Below are positions 1-5,526 of a stretch of DNA of 7,777 bases, piece by piece. This DNA comes from an uncultured Phascolarctobacterium sp. GTDB lineage: Bacteria > Bacillota > Negativicutes > Acidaminococcales > Acidaminococcaceae. Location of the stretch: NCBI GenBank assembly GCA_937906915.1, contig CALCUU010000267.1, positions 1 through 7,777 on the forward strand. The letters run 5' to 3'. Within the stretch, counting starts at the first letter, position 1. Each line of letters starts with the position of its first letter. The position numbers and the translations under genes were made by a program. The notes under the pieces are model-generated. The model ran no database searches and was not told where the DNA came from. It was given only the letters and a program-made list of their open reading frames with translations.

Positions 1-343
1 CCTCAACCTCGCCACAACGAAGCGCACCACCAATAATACGACAATTACGACGTTCAATCTTAGGGTCTTTAGTCAAAATGGCACGCCAGGTAAGCTCACT
101 ACTGTAAATAGGCACAGCATGCTTCTTGGTAAAAGTACCCAAGCCTTTTACGTGGTCAGTATGCTCGTGGGTAAGAAAGATAGCATCTAAATCCTCAACG
201 CACAAACCAACCTCACCCAATCGAGAGGTAAGCATCCTGCAGCTAATACCCATATCTATTAAAAAATTTTGCTTGCCAGTGCTAATGAGAGCGCTATTGC
301 CCTTACTACCACTTGCCAACATTGTTACCTTAAACGCACTCAC
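1..343 (-). CDS. walJ: WalJ/YycJ-type metallo-beta-lactamase-fold hydrolase, N-terminal part (runs off left edge)
   Basis: This is the first 114 residues of a metallo-beta-lactamase-fold protein, cut by the window edge. The N-terminus reads VSAFKVTMLASGSKGNS, and residues 58-68 read THEHTDHVKGL. The HxHxDH metal-binding motif is therefore at residues 59-64. The LASGS-GNS opening followed by a D30-M-G-I strand and THEH-DH-KGL is characteristic of the WalJ/YycJ (VicX) subgroup. The remaining metal ligands lie outside the window. Family members are cytoplasmic nuclease-like metalloenzymes linked in Bacillus to the WalRK operon and to DNA replication or mismatch repair; the exact substrate is not settled. 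I chose GTG at 343 because GGAGGG (357-352) lies 8 nt upstream and GTG overlaps the deoC TGA stop. ATG at 322 is the alternative start but would cut into the conserved first strand. Translation is probably coupled to deoC. A more generic MBL-fold hydrolase cannot be excluded. Confidence 0.82.
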   Translation of the reverse strand, partial: MSAFKVTMLASGSKGNSALISTGKQNFLIDMGISCRMLTSRLGEVGLCVEDLDAIFLTHEHTDHVKGLGTFTKKHAVPIYSSELTWRAILTKDPKIERRNCRIIGGALRCGEVE

Positions 344-1020
344 TTGGGCAGCCCTCCGCCCATAGCTTTTGCTTCGTCAAGGCAAATGGCAACGCCCGCA
401 CTGGTGCCAATTCTATCTGCGCCAGCTTCCACCATTGCCTTAGCAGTTTCGTAATCACGAATGCCGCCAGCAGCCTTCACGCCAATACCAAGACGCTTAG
501 CTTCGCGCGCCAAAATTTCTACGTCGCTAAGAGTTGCACCACCTTTACTAAAGCCAGTACTGGTTTTTACAAAGGCAGCACCACCTTTAGCAACAAGTCC
601 GCACGCTACAACCTTTTCTTCATCGGTCAAAAGGCAGGTCTCAATAATAACCTTTACAGCACAAGGCTTAGCAGCTTCTACGACAGCAGCAATGTCATCA
701 ACCACAGCATCGAAGTTACCACTTTTCAAAGCGCCAATGTTCATAACCATATCAACTTCGTCAACGTGGTCTTCTTCCACCGCCAGTTTAGTAGCCAAAG
801 CCTTAACTTCGCTTCTATCTGCACCCAAAGGGAAGCCAACAACGGTAACAACCTTAACGCCAGTACCTTCAAGAAGCTGATGCGCCAAGCCTGCGTAACA
901 GGTGTTAACGCACACGCCACCCAAATTATATTCTTTCGCTTCTGCACAGAGCTTAATGATATCCGTAACAGTAGCTTCCGGTTTTAACAAGGTATGCTCT
1001 AAATATTTTGCAATACTCAT
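340..1020 (-). CDS. deoC: Deoxyribose-phosphate aldolase
   Basis: This cytoplasmic class I aldolase cleaves 2-deoxyribose 5-phosphate to glyceraldehyde 3-phosphate and acetaldehyde (EC 4.1.2.4), the last step of deoxynucleoside salvage. The 226-residue product has the usual length of the short bacterial DeoC and forms a complete TIM barrel. Visible motifs are HTLLKPEAT (9-17), VGFPLG (61-66), DEVDMVMNIG with D90 (87-96), VKVIIET (122-128), FVKTSTGF with the expected Schiff-base K152 (150-157), and GVKAAGGIR with K182 (180-188). The start is ATG 1020, because GGGAGG (1033-1028) lies 7 nt upstream. The in-frame ATG at 1035 would overlap that ribosome site and add five unneeded residues (MGGLD). 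The gene follows the tolC terminator, has its own extended -10 promoter, and overlaps walJ by 4 nt. The usual deo partners (phosphorylase, phosphopentomutase) are not in the window. Confidence 0.97.
   Translation of the reverse strand: MSIAKYLEHTLLKPEATVTDIIKLCAEAKEYNLGGVCVNTCYAGLAHQLLEGTGVKVVTVVGFPLGADRSEVKALATKLAVEEDHVDEVDMVMNIGALKSGNFDAVVDDIAAVVEAAKPCAVKVIIETCLLTDEEKVVACGLVAKGGAAFVKTSTGFSKGGATLSDVEILAREAKRLGIGVKAAGGIRDYETAKAMVEAGADRIGTSAGVAICLDEAKAMGGGLPK
352..357 (-). promoter_or_regulatory. Ribosome binding site of walJ inside the deoC 3' end
   Basis: GGAGGG (reading 357 to 352) is formed by the Gly-Gly codons near the deoC C-terminus and lies 8 nt before GTG 343. It decides the GTG start. 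Because it sits inside deoC, ribosomes finishing deoC would arrive at the walJ start, which suggests translational coupling. Confidence 0.75.
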
Positions 1021-1027
1021 ATCTAAA

Positions 1028-1033
1028 CCTCCC
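1028..1033 (-). promoter_or_regulatory. Ribosome binding site of deoC
   Basis: GGGAGG (1033 to 1028) is followed by a 7-nt spacer and ATG 1020. It overlaps the upstream in-frame ATG at 1035-1033, which is why that longer start is rejected. Confidence 0.85.
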
Positions 1034-1075
1034 ATTCATCTATGTAGAAACATTAAACACTTTTCCATTATTTTT

Positions 1076-1084
1076 ATTATACCA
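1076..1084 (-). promoter_or_regulatory. Extended -10 promoter of deoC-walJ
   Basis: On the minus strand TGGTATAAT reads from 1084 to 1076: a perfect TATAAT hexamer preceded by TGn, an extended -10 element. I see no good -35 at 16-18 bp; TTGCTA (1109-1104) is too far away, with a 22-bp spacer. The predicted transcription start near 1069 leaves a leader of about 50 nt. The promoter lies just beyond the tolC terminator, as expected for a separate unit. Confidence 0.6.
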
Positions 1085-1126
1085 AATTTGTGACTTTCCT
1101 TTGTAGCAAATTAGTAAAAAGAGCAC

Positions 1127-1156
1127 AAAAAACTGCCCCATATGAAACGGGGCAGT
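1127..1156 (-). terminator. Intrinsic terminator of tolC
   Basis: On the minus strand an 8-bp perfect stem ACTGCCCC (1156-1149) / GGGGCAGT (1139-1132) encloses a 9-nt loop. It is followed directly by a run of six T, counting the T that closes the stem (1132-1127). It starts about 24 nt after the tolC stop. There is no T-run in the other direction, so it acts on leftward transcription only and isolates tolC from deoC. Confidence 0.9.
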
Positions 1157-1179
1157 AGACAGTGCTTATGGCATATTTA

Positions 1180-2583
1180 CTATTTTTCAACTTTTACTTG
1201 ATGAGGGAACTCCATGGGCACGCCAATAGCAGTTTCCAAATTGGTTTTAGAGATGTTGTAATCGTAAACAGATTGCAGATAGTTGGTTTGCGCATCGGTC
1301 AAAGCAACTTGCGCATCAAGAACGTCGGTGTTAGTGCCAACGCCTGCTTGGTAGCGCAGTTGTGCAATGCGGTAATCTTCTTCTGCTTGGGATACTGCAA
1401 CTTCGGTAGTGCTAATACGTTTTTCTGCTTCACGCAGGTTCAGGTATTGGCTACGCACGTCAAGCATTACAGCATCAACAGTGTCACGGTAAGCTTCTTG
1501 AGCGCTGAAGTAGTTAGCTTCTGCAGCGTGGGATTTTGCTCTGGTAACACCAGTATCAAAAATGGTTAAGCTTGCTTGTACACCAACAGTCCAGTTGCTT
1601 TCTTCGTCAGCAGGCCAGTGACCGTCACCAGTTGCCCAGTTTTGGCTTGCAACTGCGCTAATTTGGGGTTGGTAACCACTGCGAGCCACTTTAACTTGAC
1701 CACGAGCAGCTTCTACGCCTTGTTTAGCTTGTTCCAGTTCAGGACGGTTTTTAGCAGCGTAGTCCAAGCAGTATTCCAAATCTTTATCATAGGGAGTGTA
1801 GTTCAAAGTATCTTCCAAGAACAGGTTGGTTGCCAAAGGCAAGCCAATAATCTTGTTGAAGTTAGCTTCTGCAATTTTGTAAGCGTTTTCTGCTTTGATA
1901 AGGTTTTGTTGAGCATTGGCAAGTTCAACTTCACTGCGCAATACGTCAACCTTAGCAACTACGCCTACGTCATATTGAGCTTTTACGTTTTTCAAATGTT
2001 CAGCAAGGCGTTCTACAGATTCACGGCTGAGCACTTGCATATCGTCAGCTTGCAGAACCATAAAGTAACCATTGGTTACGGTGGAGCGCATATCGTTGTA
2101 GGATTTTTGCACGCCTACGAGAGCAGATTTGTAGCCTGCTTTAGCAGTCTTGATAGAACCGGAAAGAGCACCGCCAGTGTATAAAGGCATGGTAGCAGTT
2201 ACGCTGTTGGAATAGCTGTTGTCAATTCTTTCAGAACCAGGTCTAGCTGTTCCAGCCAATACACTTCTATTGTACCATTCTTCATCCATACCACCACGAC
2301 CAGCGCTAGCATTACCTTTAATGGTAATCCAACGAGAGGAGCGAGCTGCATTATATTGTGCGCGAGCTGCATCTTTTTCAAAGCCTGCAATTTTAATGGC
2401 AGGGTTAGTAGCAAAGGCACGAACCATTGCATCTTGCATATTCATTTGTACTACGGGTGCTTCATTAGCAGCAGCTACTTCTTCTTTAACTTGGTCTTCT
2501 GCTGCGAAGGCAGATTGGCAAAGCATCATGGTAATAGCAGCAGACAACACCAGTAAACGTTTGCTTAATTTATTTCTAGACAT
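1180..2583 (-). CDS. tolC: TolC-family outer-membrane efflux channel
   Basis: This outer-membrane exit duct works with inner-membrane pumps and periplasmic adaptors to export drugs, toxins or other substrates; TolC proteins are trimeric. The 467-residue product starts with a Sec signal peptide (basic n-region, hydrophobic 10-22, likely cleavage AFA|AED after residue 27). Two tandem outer-membrane-efflux halves follow. Their matching helical hairpins are YDVGVVAKVDVLRSEVELA (204-222) ending in IIGLPL (245-250), and YQAGVGTNTDVLDAQVALT (411-429) ending in AIGVPM (452-457). LYTGGALSGSI (134-144) and IFDTGVTRAKS (341-351) are the paired turns into the barrel segments. ATG 2583 is chosen because GGAGG (2596-2592) lies 8 nt upstream; a TTG at 2598 overlaps that site. 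No adaptor or pump gene is adjacent. The gene follows mlaD but has its own promoter and operator-like palindrome. The pump partner is unknown. Confidence 0.95.
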   Translation of the reverse strand: MSRNKLSKRLLVLSAAITMMLCQSAFAAEDQVKEEVAAANEAPVVQMNMQDAMVRAFATNPAIKIAGFEKDAARAQYNAARSSRWITIKGNASAGRGGMDEEWYNRSVLAGTARPGSERIDNSYSNSVTATMPLYTGGALSGSIKTAKAGYKSALVGVQKSYNDMRSTVTNGYFMVLQADDMQVLSRESVERLAEHLKNVKAQYDVGVVAKVDVLRSEVELANAQQNLIKAENAYKIAEANFNKIIGLPLATNLFLEDTLNYTPYDKDLEYCLDYAAKNRPELEQAKQGVEAARGQVKVARSGYQPQISAVASQNWATGDGHWPADEESNWTVGVQASLTIFDTGVTRAKSHAAEANYFSAQEAYRDTVDAVMLDVRSQYLNLREAEKRISTTEVAVSQAEEDYRIAQLRYQAGVGTNTDVLDAQVALTDAQTNYLQSVYDYNISKTNLETAIGVPMEFPHQVKVEK

Positions 2584-2591
2584 TTTATAAA

Positions 2592-2596
2592 CCTCC
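2592..2596 (-). promoter_or_regulatory. Ribosome binding site of tolC
   Basis: GGAGG (2596 to 2592), 8 nt before ATG 2583, fixes the start codon. The longer frame from TTG 2598 would begin within the site itself. Confidence 0.85.
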
Positions 2597-2602
2597 AATC
2601 AA

Positions 2603-2620
2603 ACTGACTGTCCAGTCAGT
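2603..2620 (-). promoter_or_regulatory. Perfect 18-bp palindrome, probable repressor operator of tolC
   Basis: ACTGACTGGACAGTCAGT (minus strand, 2620 to 2603) has perfect 8-bp arms around a 2-bp centre. It begins 8 bp after the tolC -10 hexamer, at about +3 to +20 of the predicted transcript, and ends 6 nt before the ribosome site. Its size, symmetry and place suit an operator for a TetR/AcrR-family repressor, a class that often controls efflux genes; the family assignment is inferred. As RNA it could fold, but only three T follow, so a terminator is unlikely. No regulator gene is in the window. Confidence 0.65.
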
Positions 2621-2628
2621 ATAAAAAG

Positions 2629-2658
2629 ATTATATATTTTTTCAACCATAAAAGTCAA
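2629..2658 (-). promoter_or_regulatory. Promoter of tolC
   Basis: TTGACT (2658-2653) and TATAAT (2634-2629) are separated by 18 bp on the minus strand. The -35 begins only 9 nt after the mlaD stop. The predicted start at about A2622 gives a leader of nearly 40 nt that contains the palindrome and the ribosome site. No terminator separates it from mlaD, so readthrough from mla is also possible. Confidence 0.75.
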
Positions 2659-2666
2659 ATGAAAAT

Positions 2667-3905
2667 TTAGAAATAGCTACGCACGCCTACGTAGGTATCG
2701 GTCTTGTTGCCTTTCAAGTCCATGCTTTCGCCGTAAACAGAAAGGTTATCGGTTACACGCACTTCCCCACCTAAACGTACCTTGGAATCATCAAAATCAT
2801 ACAGTTGGGAGTAAACTCTAAAGCTTTTGCCAAAATCATAGCTCAAGCCTACACCAAATTCGCCTTGCATTGCACCCATGCTCATACCAAGGTTGCCCTT
2901 GTACTTATTGGCAATGAAGTCAAATTTGTTTTTGTCGCCAATATCGTAGCCACCCATATAAAGAGTGCTATCCTTGGACGGAGTTAAGGTTACGCCAAAG
3001 TTGCTACGCCAATCGCTATCCTTAACAGTAGAAGAAACATCCATGCTTAGCCTGGCATCGCTGACAGTGCCCAATATTTTATTGGCTCTGCCGCTTGCTT
3101 CCTTAACATTAACCACAGTGTCCTTTAAAGCCTCTGCAGTTACCGGGTCAGAAGCAACTGTTTCTAAAACCTTAACCATATTATCGAAGCGTTCGGTAAT
3201 ATCTTTCATATTTTCTACAATGGAAGCAATGTTTTGACCAGTTGCACCCTTGTTATCTACACCAGCCATCAGGCTTTCCATATGAGCAGAAATACCATTC
3301 ATACGGGCAGTCATCTCTGCCATTTGCTTAACCATGGTGTCTAAGTTTTGTTGGTTAGCAGCAGATACATCTGCCATTGTTTTGGTGATAACTCCCATAT
3401 TTTTAGAGATTTCACTCATATTCTTAATGGTCTCGCGCATTGCAAGCTGGGTGTTGGGGTCACCAAAAATGTTTTGCATGGCATCACCGGACGCAGCGAA
3501 GAACTCTTCCATACTGCCACCGGGTACACCTTTTACAGTGCTACCTTCCGTGATGTGACCTTGCTCAAATTTTTTAGGCGGTACTACGTTGACGAACTTT
3601 TCTCCTAAAATACCGTCAGAGCCAATGGTGAAGATTGCTCCTTTAGGAATTTTAATATCGTCGTTAATTTCTGCAATTACCGCTACGGTGTTAGGCTGTA
3701 CGTTAATATCCTTAACAGTACCAACCTGTACGCCTGCGTAACGCACTACGTGACCGGGCATCAAACCGCTTACTTGAGGATAATCAATTTGCAGCTTGTA
3801 GCCTTCTTTACCAAAAGTAAACGCACCCATAAAGGTTATAATGCCAGCTAAAATTGCTGCACCACCTAAGGTGAATGCACCTACCTTAACTTCACTGCTT
3901 CCCAT
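2667..3905 (-). CDS. mlaD: Elongated MlaD: MCE-domain lipid-transport protein with helical stalk and C-terminal outer-membrane barrel
   Basis: This is the substrate-binding MCE subunit of the Mla phospholipid transporter. At 412 residues it is more than twice the length of E. coli MlaD (about 183). Visible parts are an uncleaved N-terminal membrane anchor (about 8-32); one MCE domain (about 36-112) with VSGLMPGHVVRYAGVQVG (45-62) and GSDGILGEKFVNVVP (95-109); a long helix with a heptad pattern (about 150-213); a Gly-containing break; a second heptad helix (226-250) and a short third helix; then an amphipathic beta-rich domain (about 284-412) whose last strand is DTYVGVRSYF, with the terminal Phe typical of barrel proteins. 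This matches the long MlaD of Veillonella parvula, proposed to span both membranes. ATG 3905 has AAGGAGGA (3918-3911) upstream, formed from the last codons of mlaF; the two genes are 1 nt apart. Domain limits are estimated by eye. Confidence 0.93.
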   Translation of the reverse strand: MGSSEVKVGAFTLGGAAILAGIITFMGAFTFGKEGYKLQIDYPQVSGLMPGHVVRYAGVQVGTVKDINVQPNTVAVIAEINDDIKIPKGAIFTIGSDGILGEKFVNVVPPKKFEQGHITEGSTVKGVPGGSMEEFFAASGDAMQNIFGDPNTQLAMRETIKNMSEISKNMGVITKTMADVSAANQQNLDTMVKQMAEMTARMNGISAHMESLMAGVDNKGATGQNIASIVENMKDITERFDNMVKVLETVASDPVTAEALKDTVVNVKEASGRANKILGTVSDARLSMDVSSTVKDSDWRSNFGVTLTPSKDSTLYMGGYDIGDKNKFDFIANKYKGNLGMSMGAMQGEFGVGLSYDFGKSFRVYSQLYDFDDSKVRLGGEVRVTDNLSVYGESMDLKGNKTDTYVGVRSYF

Positions 3906-3906
3906 G

Positions 3907-4665
3907 TTAATCCTCCTTCTTCAGTTCCTGCCCGCTAATAAATGCGCGTACCACAGGATTTGTACTATTCTTGATTTCTTCGACTGTTCCTACTTGAACA
4001 ATCTTTCCATTATATAGCATTGCGACACGGTCTGCGGAAGTAAATACAGATTCCATATCGTGAGTTACTAAAAGTGATGATACCCCAAATTGTCTTTGGG
4101 TTTGACGAATTAAACGGCTAATAGTCATGGTCATTACAGGGTCTAAGCCAGCAGTAGGTTCGTCATAAAAAACTATTTGCGGCTGCATTGCCAATGCCCT
4201 CGCCAAGCCAACACGCTTTTTCATGCCACCGCTAAGCTCTGCGGGCATCATATTCTTGGCATCTGGCAAGCCTACCAGCTTCAGCAGTTCATCCACCCTA
4301 ACTTGAACTTCTTCTTCCGGCAAGCTAAAGTGCCTGCGTAAACCAAAGGCTACGTTTTCACCTACGGTTAAGAAGTCAAATAAAGCAGAGTATTGGAAAA
4401 CCACGCCCATGTGCTTGCGCAGCTGATCCCATTGGGCTTCGTCAAAGCCATTGGTCTCCTGCCCTTCGATAACCACGCTACCGGAAGTGGGAGCAAGTAA
4501 ACCAGTTAAAACTTTCAGCACAGTACTCTTACCTGTACCGGAAGGGCCAATTACCGCAAGAGTTTCGCCGGGATAAAGGTCTAAATCTATTTCGTCTAAG
4601 ACTACTTTGCTACCAAAAGCTATTTTAAGTTTGCGTACTTTAATTACAGGTTCGTTGTTATTCAT
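3907..4665 (-). CDS. mlaF: MlaF, ATPase of the Mla phospholipid ABC transporter
   Basis: This cytoplasmic ATPase subunit (252 residues) powers lipid movement through MlaE and MlaD. All ABC motifs are intact: Walker A GPSGTGKST (40-48), Q-loop Q91 in VVFQYSALFD, signature LSGGM (144-148) followed by KKRVGLARA, Walker B IVFYDE with catalytic E169 (164-169), D-loop GLDP (173-176) and switch H202 in LLVTHD. The segment FQYSALFDFLTVGENV (90-105) is typical of the MlaF/Mkl group. The start ATG 4665 has AAGGAG (4679-4674) 8 nt upstream, overlapping the mlaE stop. It is the middle gene of mlaEFD. No mlaB (STAS-domain partner of E. coli MlaF) is nearby, so the ATPase probably works without it, as proposed for minimal MlaEFD systems. 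Confidence 0.97.
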   Translation of the reverse strand: MNNNEPVIKVRKLKIAFGSKVVLDEIDLDLYPGETLAVIGPSGTGKSTVLKVLTGLLAPTSGSVVIEGQETNGFDEAQWDQLRKHMGVVFQYSALFDFLTVGENVAFGLRRHFSLPEEEVQVRVDELLKLVGLPDAKNMMPAELSGGMKKRVGLARALAMQPQIVFYDEPTAGLDPVMTMTISRLIRQTQRQFGVSSLLVTHDMESVFTSADRVAMLYNGKIVQVGTVEEIKNSTNPVVRAFISGQELKKED

Positions 4666-4677
4666 AGCGCAAACTCC

Positions 4678-5448
4678 TTACACGTACAACAGGATGGACA
4701 AGAAATAATTGGTAATAAAAATTAAGATAATGGAAAGCACTACGGAAGCAGTAGTGGCAAGGCCTACGCCTTCTGCACCGTTGGGAGCAGTTAAGCCCTT
4801 GTAGCAGCCGACAATGGCGATGATTGCGCCAAAGACGGAGCTTTTAATCATACCGCCTACCATATCGTAGGTTTCTGCCAAAACCTTAATGGAGTTTTCG
4901 TAAGTAAAGGTACCAATGCCTGCGTAGTAGTGCGCTACAATCCAGCCACCAATGTTACCAATAAGGTTGGCGAAGATTACCAGCACGGGCATCATCAGCA
5001 CAATGGCGATAAAGCGAGGCACTACGAGGAAGCTGACAGGGTTCGCCGCCATTACCCGCAAGGCGTCAATTTGTTCAGTAACCTTCATTGTACCAATCTC
5101 CGCAGCGATTGCCGCACCAATACGACCTGCAACTACAACGCCTGTCAGTACGGGTACAAGCTCGCGCCCCATTGCGATGGCAACAATGCCACCTACGGAA
5201 GAAGCAGCACCAAAGCGTACAAATTCTTTGGCAGTTTGCACGGAAAATACCATGCCCGTACAAAGAATGGTCATCAGCACAATGGGTAAGCTATCTGCAC
5301 CAAGGAGCGCCATTTGACGGAACACTTCCTTCATATTGGCATCCTTCAAACGTTTGATGGTCTCCATAAAGAGAATGCTCATACGTCCTGCTGCAGCGCA
5401 ACCGTCTATAATATTTTTACCTACTACTTGACAAAGTTTTTGGAACAT
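4678..5448 (-). CDS. mlaE: MlaE, permease of the Mla phospholipid ABC transporter
   Basis: This inner-membrane permease subunit (256 residues, the usual family length) pairs with MlaF and MlaD. The conserved core is plain: GRELVPVLTGVVVAGRIGAA (94-113), EIGTMKVTEQIDALRVMA (117-134) followed by NPVSFLVVPR (136-145), and the C-terminal GCYKGLTAPNGAEGVGLATT (214-233). Hydrophobic segments near 52-71, 84-108, 140-165, 197-215 and 232-254 fit a five- to six-pass MlaE fold with an N-terminal interfacial helix. The start ATG 5448 has GGAGGG (5461-5456) 7 nt upstream. It is the first gene of the mlaEFD operon, 12 nt before mlaF and 78 nt after the S55-like gene, a gap that holds a candidate promoter. 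Confidence 0.97.
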   Translation of the reverse strand: MFQKLCQVVGKNIIDGCAAAGRMSILFMETIKRLKDANMKEVFRQMALLGADSLPIVLMTILCTGMVFSVQTAKEFVRFGAASSVGGIVAIAMGRELVPVLTGVVVAGRIGAAIAAEIGTMKVTEQIDALRVMAANPVSFLVVPRFIAIVLMMPVLVIFANLIGNIGGWIVAHYYAGIGTFTYENSIKVLAETYDMVGGMIKSSVFGAIIAIVGCYKGLTAPNGAEGVGLATTASVVLSIILIFITNYFLSILLYV

Positions 5449-5480
5449 TTATCTTCCCTCCAACGGGAGCCTTTTTTACT

Positions 5481-5509
5481 ATCCTAATTATAAACTAAAA
5501 ATATGGCAA
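5481..5509 (-). promoter_or_regulatory. Candidate promoter of the mlaEFD operon
   Basis: TTGCCA (5509-5504) and TAGGAT (5486-5481) stand 17 bp apart on the minus strand, in the 78-nt gap before mlaE. A perfect TATAAT (5492-5487) overlaps this but has no good -35 at 16-18 bp. Either could be used. I see no convincing terminator for the preceding gene, so the operon may also receive readthrough. Confidence 0.5.
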
Positions 5510-5526
5510 TTTTTTGACACTATGTA

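Noticed and set aside
461..880. 139-codon plus-strand open frame, Ala/Ser/Thr rich
   Set aside because: It is antisense to deoC, and its low-complexity composition reflects the reverse complement of Ala/Gly/Val codons.
1576..2184. 202-codon open frame on the plus strand
   Set aside because: It is wholly antisense to tolC, whose signal peptide and duplicated efflux halves are clear; the frame has no recognisable domain and no good ribosome site.
2603..2620. The tolC palindrome read as a terminator of mlaD
   Set aside because: It lies downstream of the tolC promoter, has a very small loop and only three T after it; an operator explains place and symmetry better.
5452..5464. Small CTCC-CGTT-GGAG hairpin that would mask the mlaE ribosome site
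   Set aside because: The stem is only 4 bp and unlikely to be stable; there is no other sign of a riboswitch or thermosensor in the short leader.
5498..5515. AAAAAT ... ATTTTT inverted repeat after the S55-like gene as a terminator
   Set aside because: The stem is entirely A-T with no GC core, so termination is unlikely; it more likely reflects an AT-rich promoter region.
5514..5519. Plus-strand TTGACA as a divergent promoter
   Set aside because: No -10 hexamer occurs 16-18 bp downstream, and the plus strand has no gene to its right.
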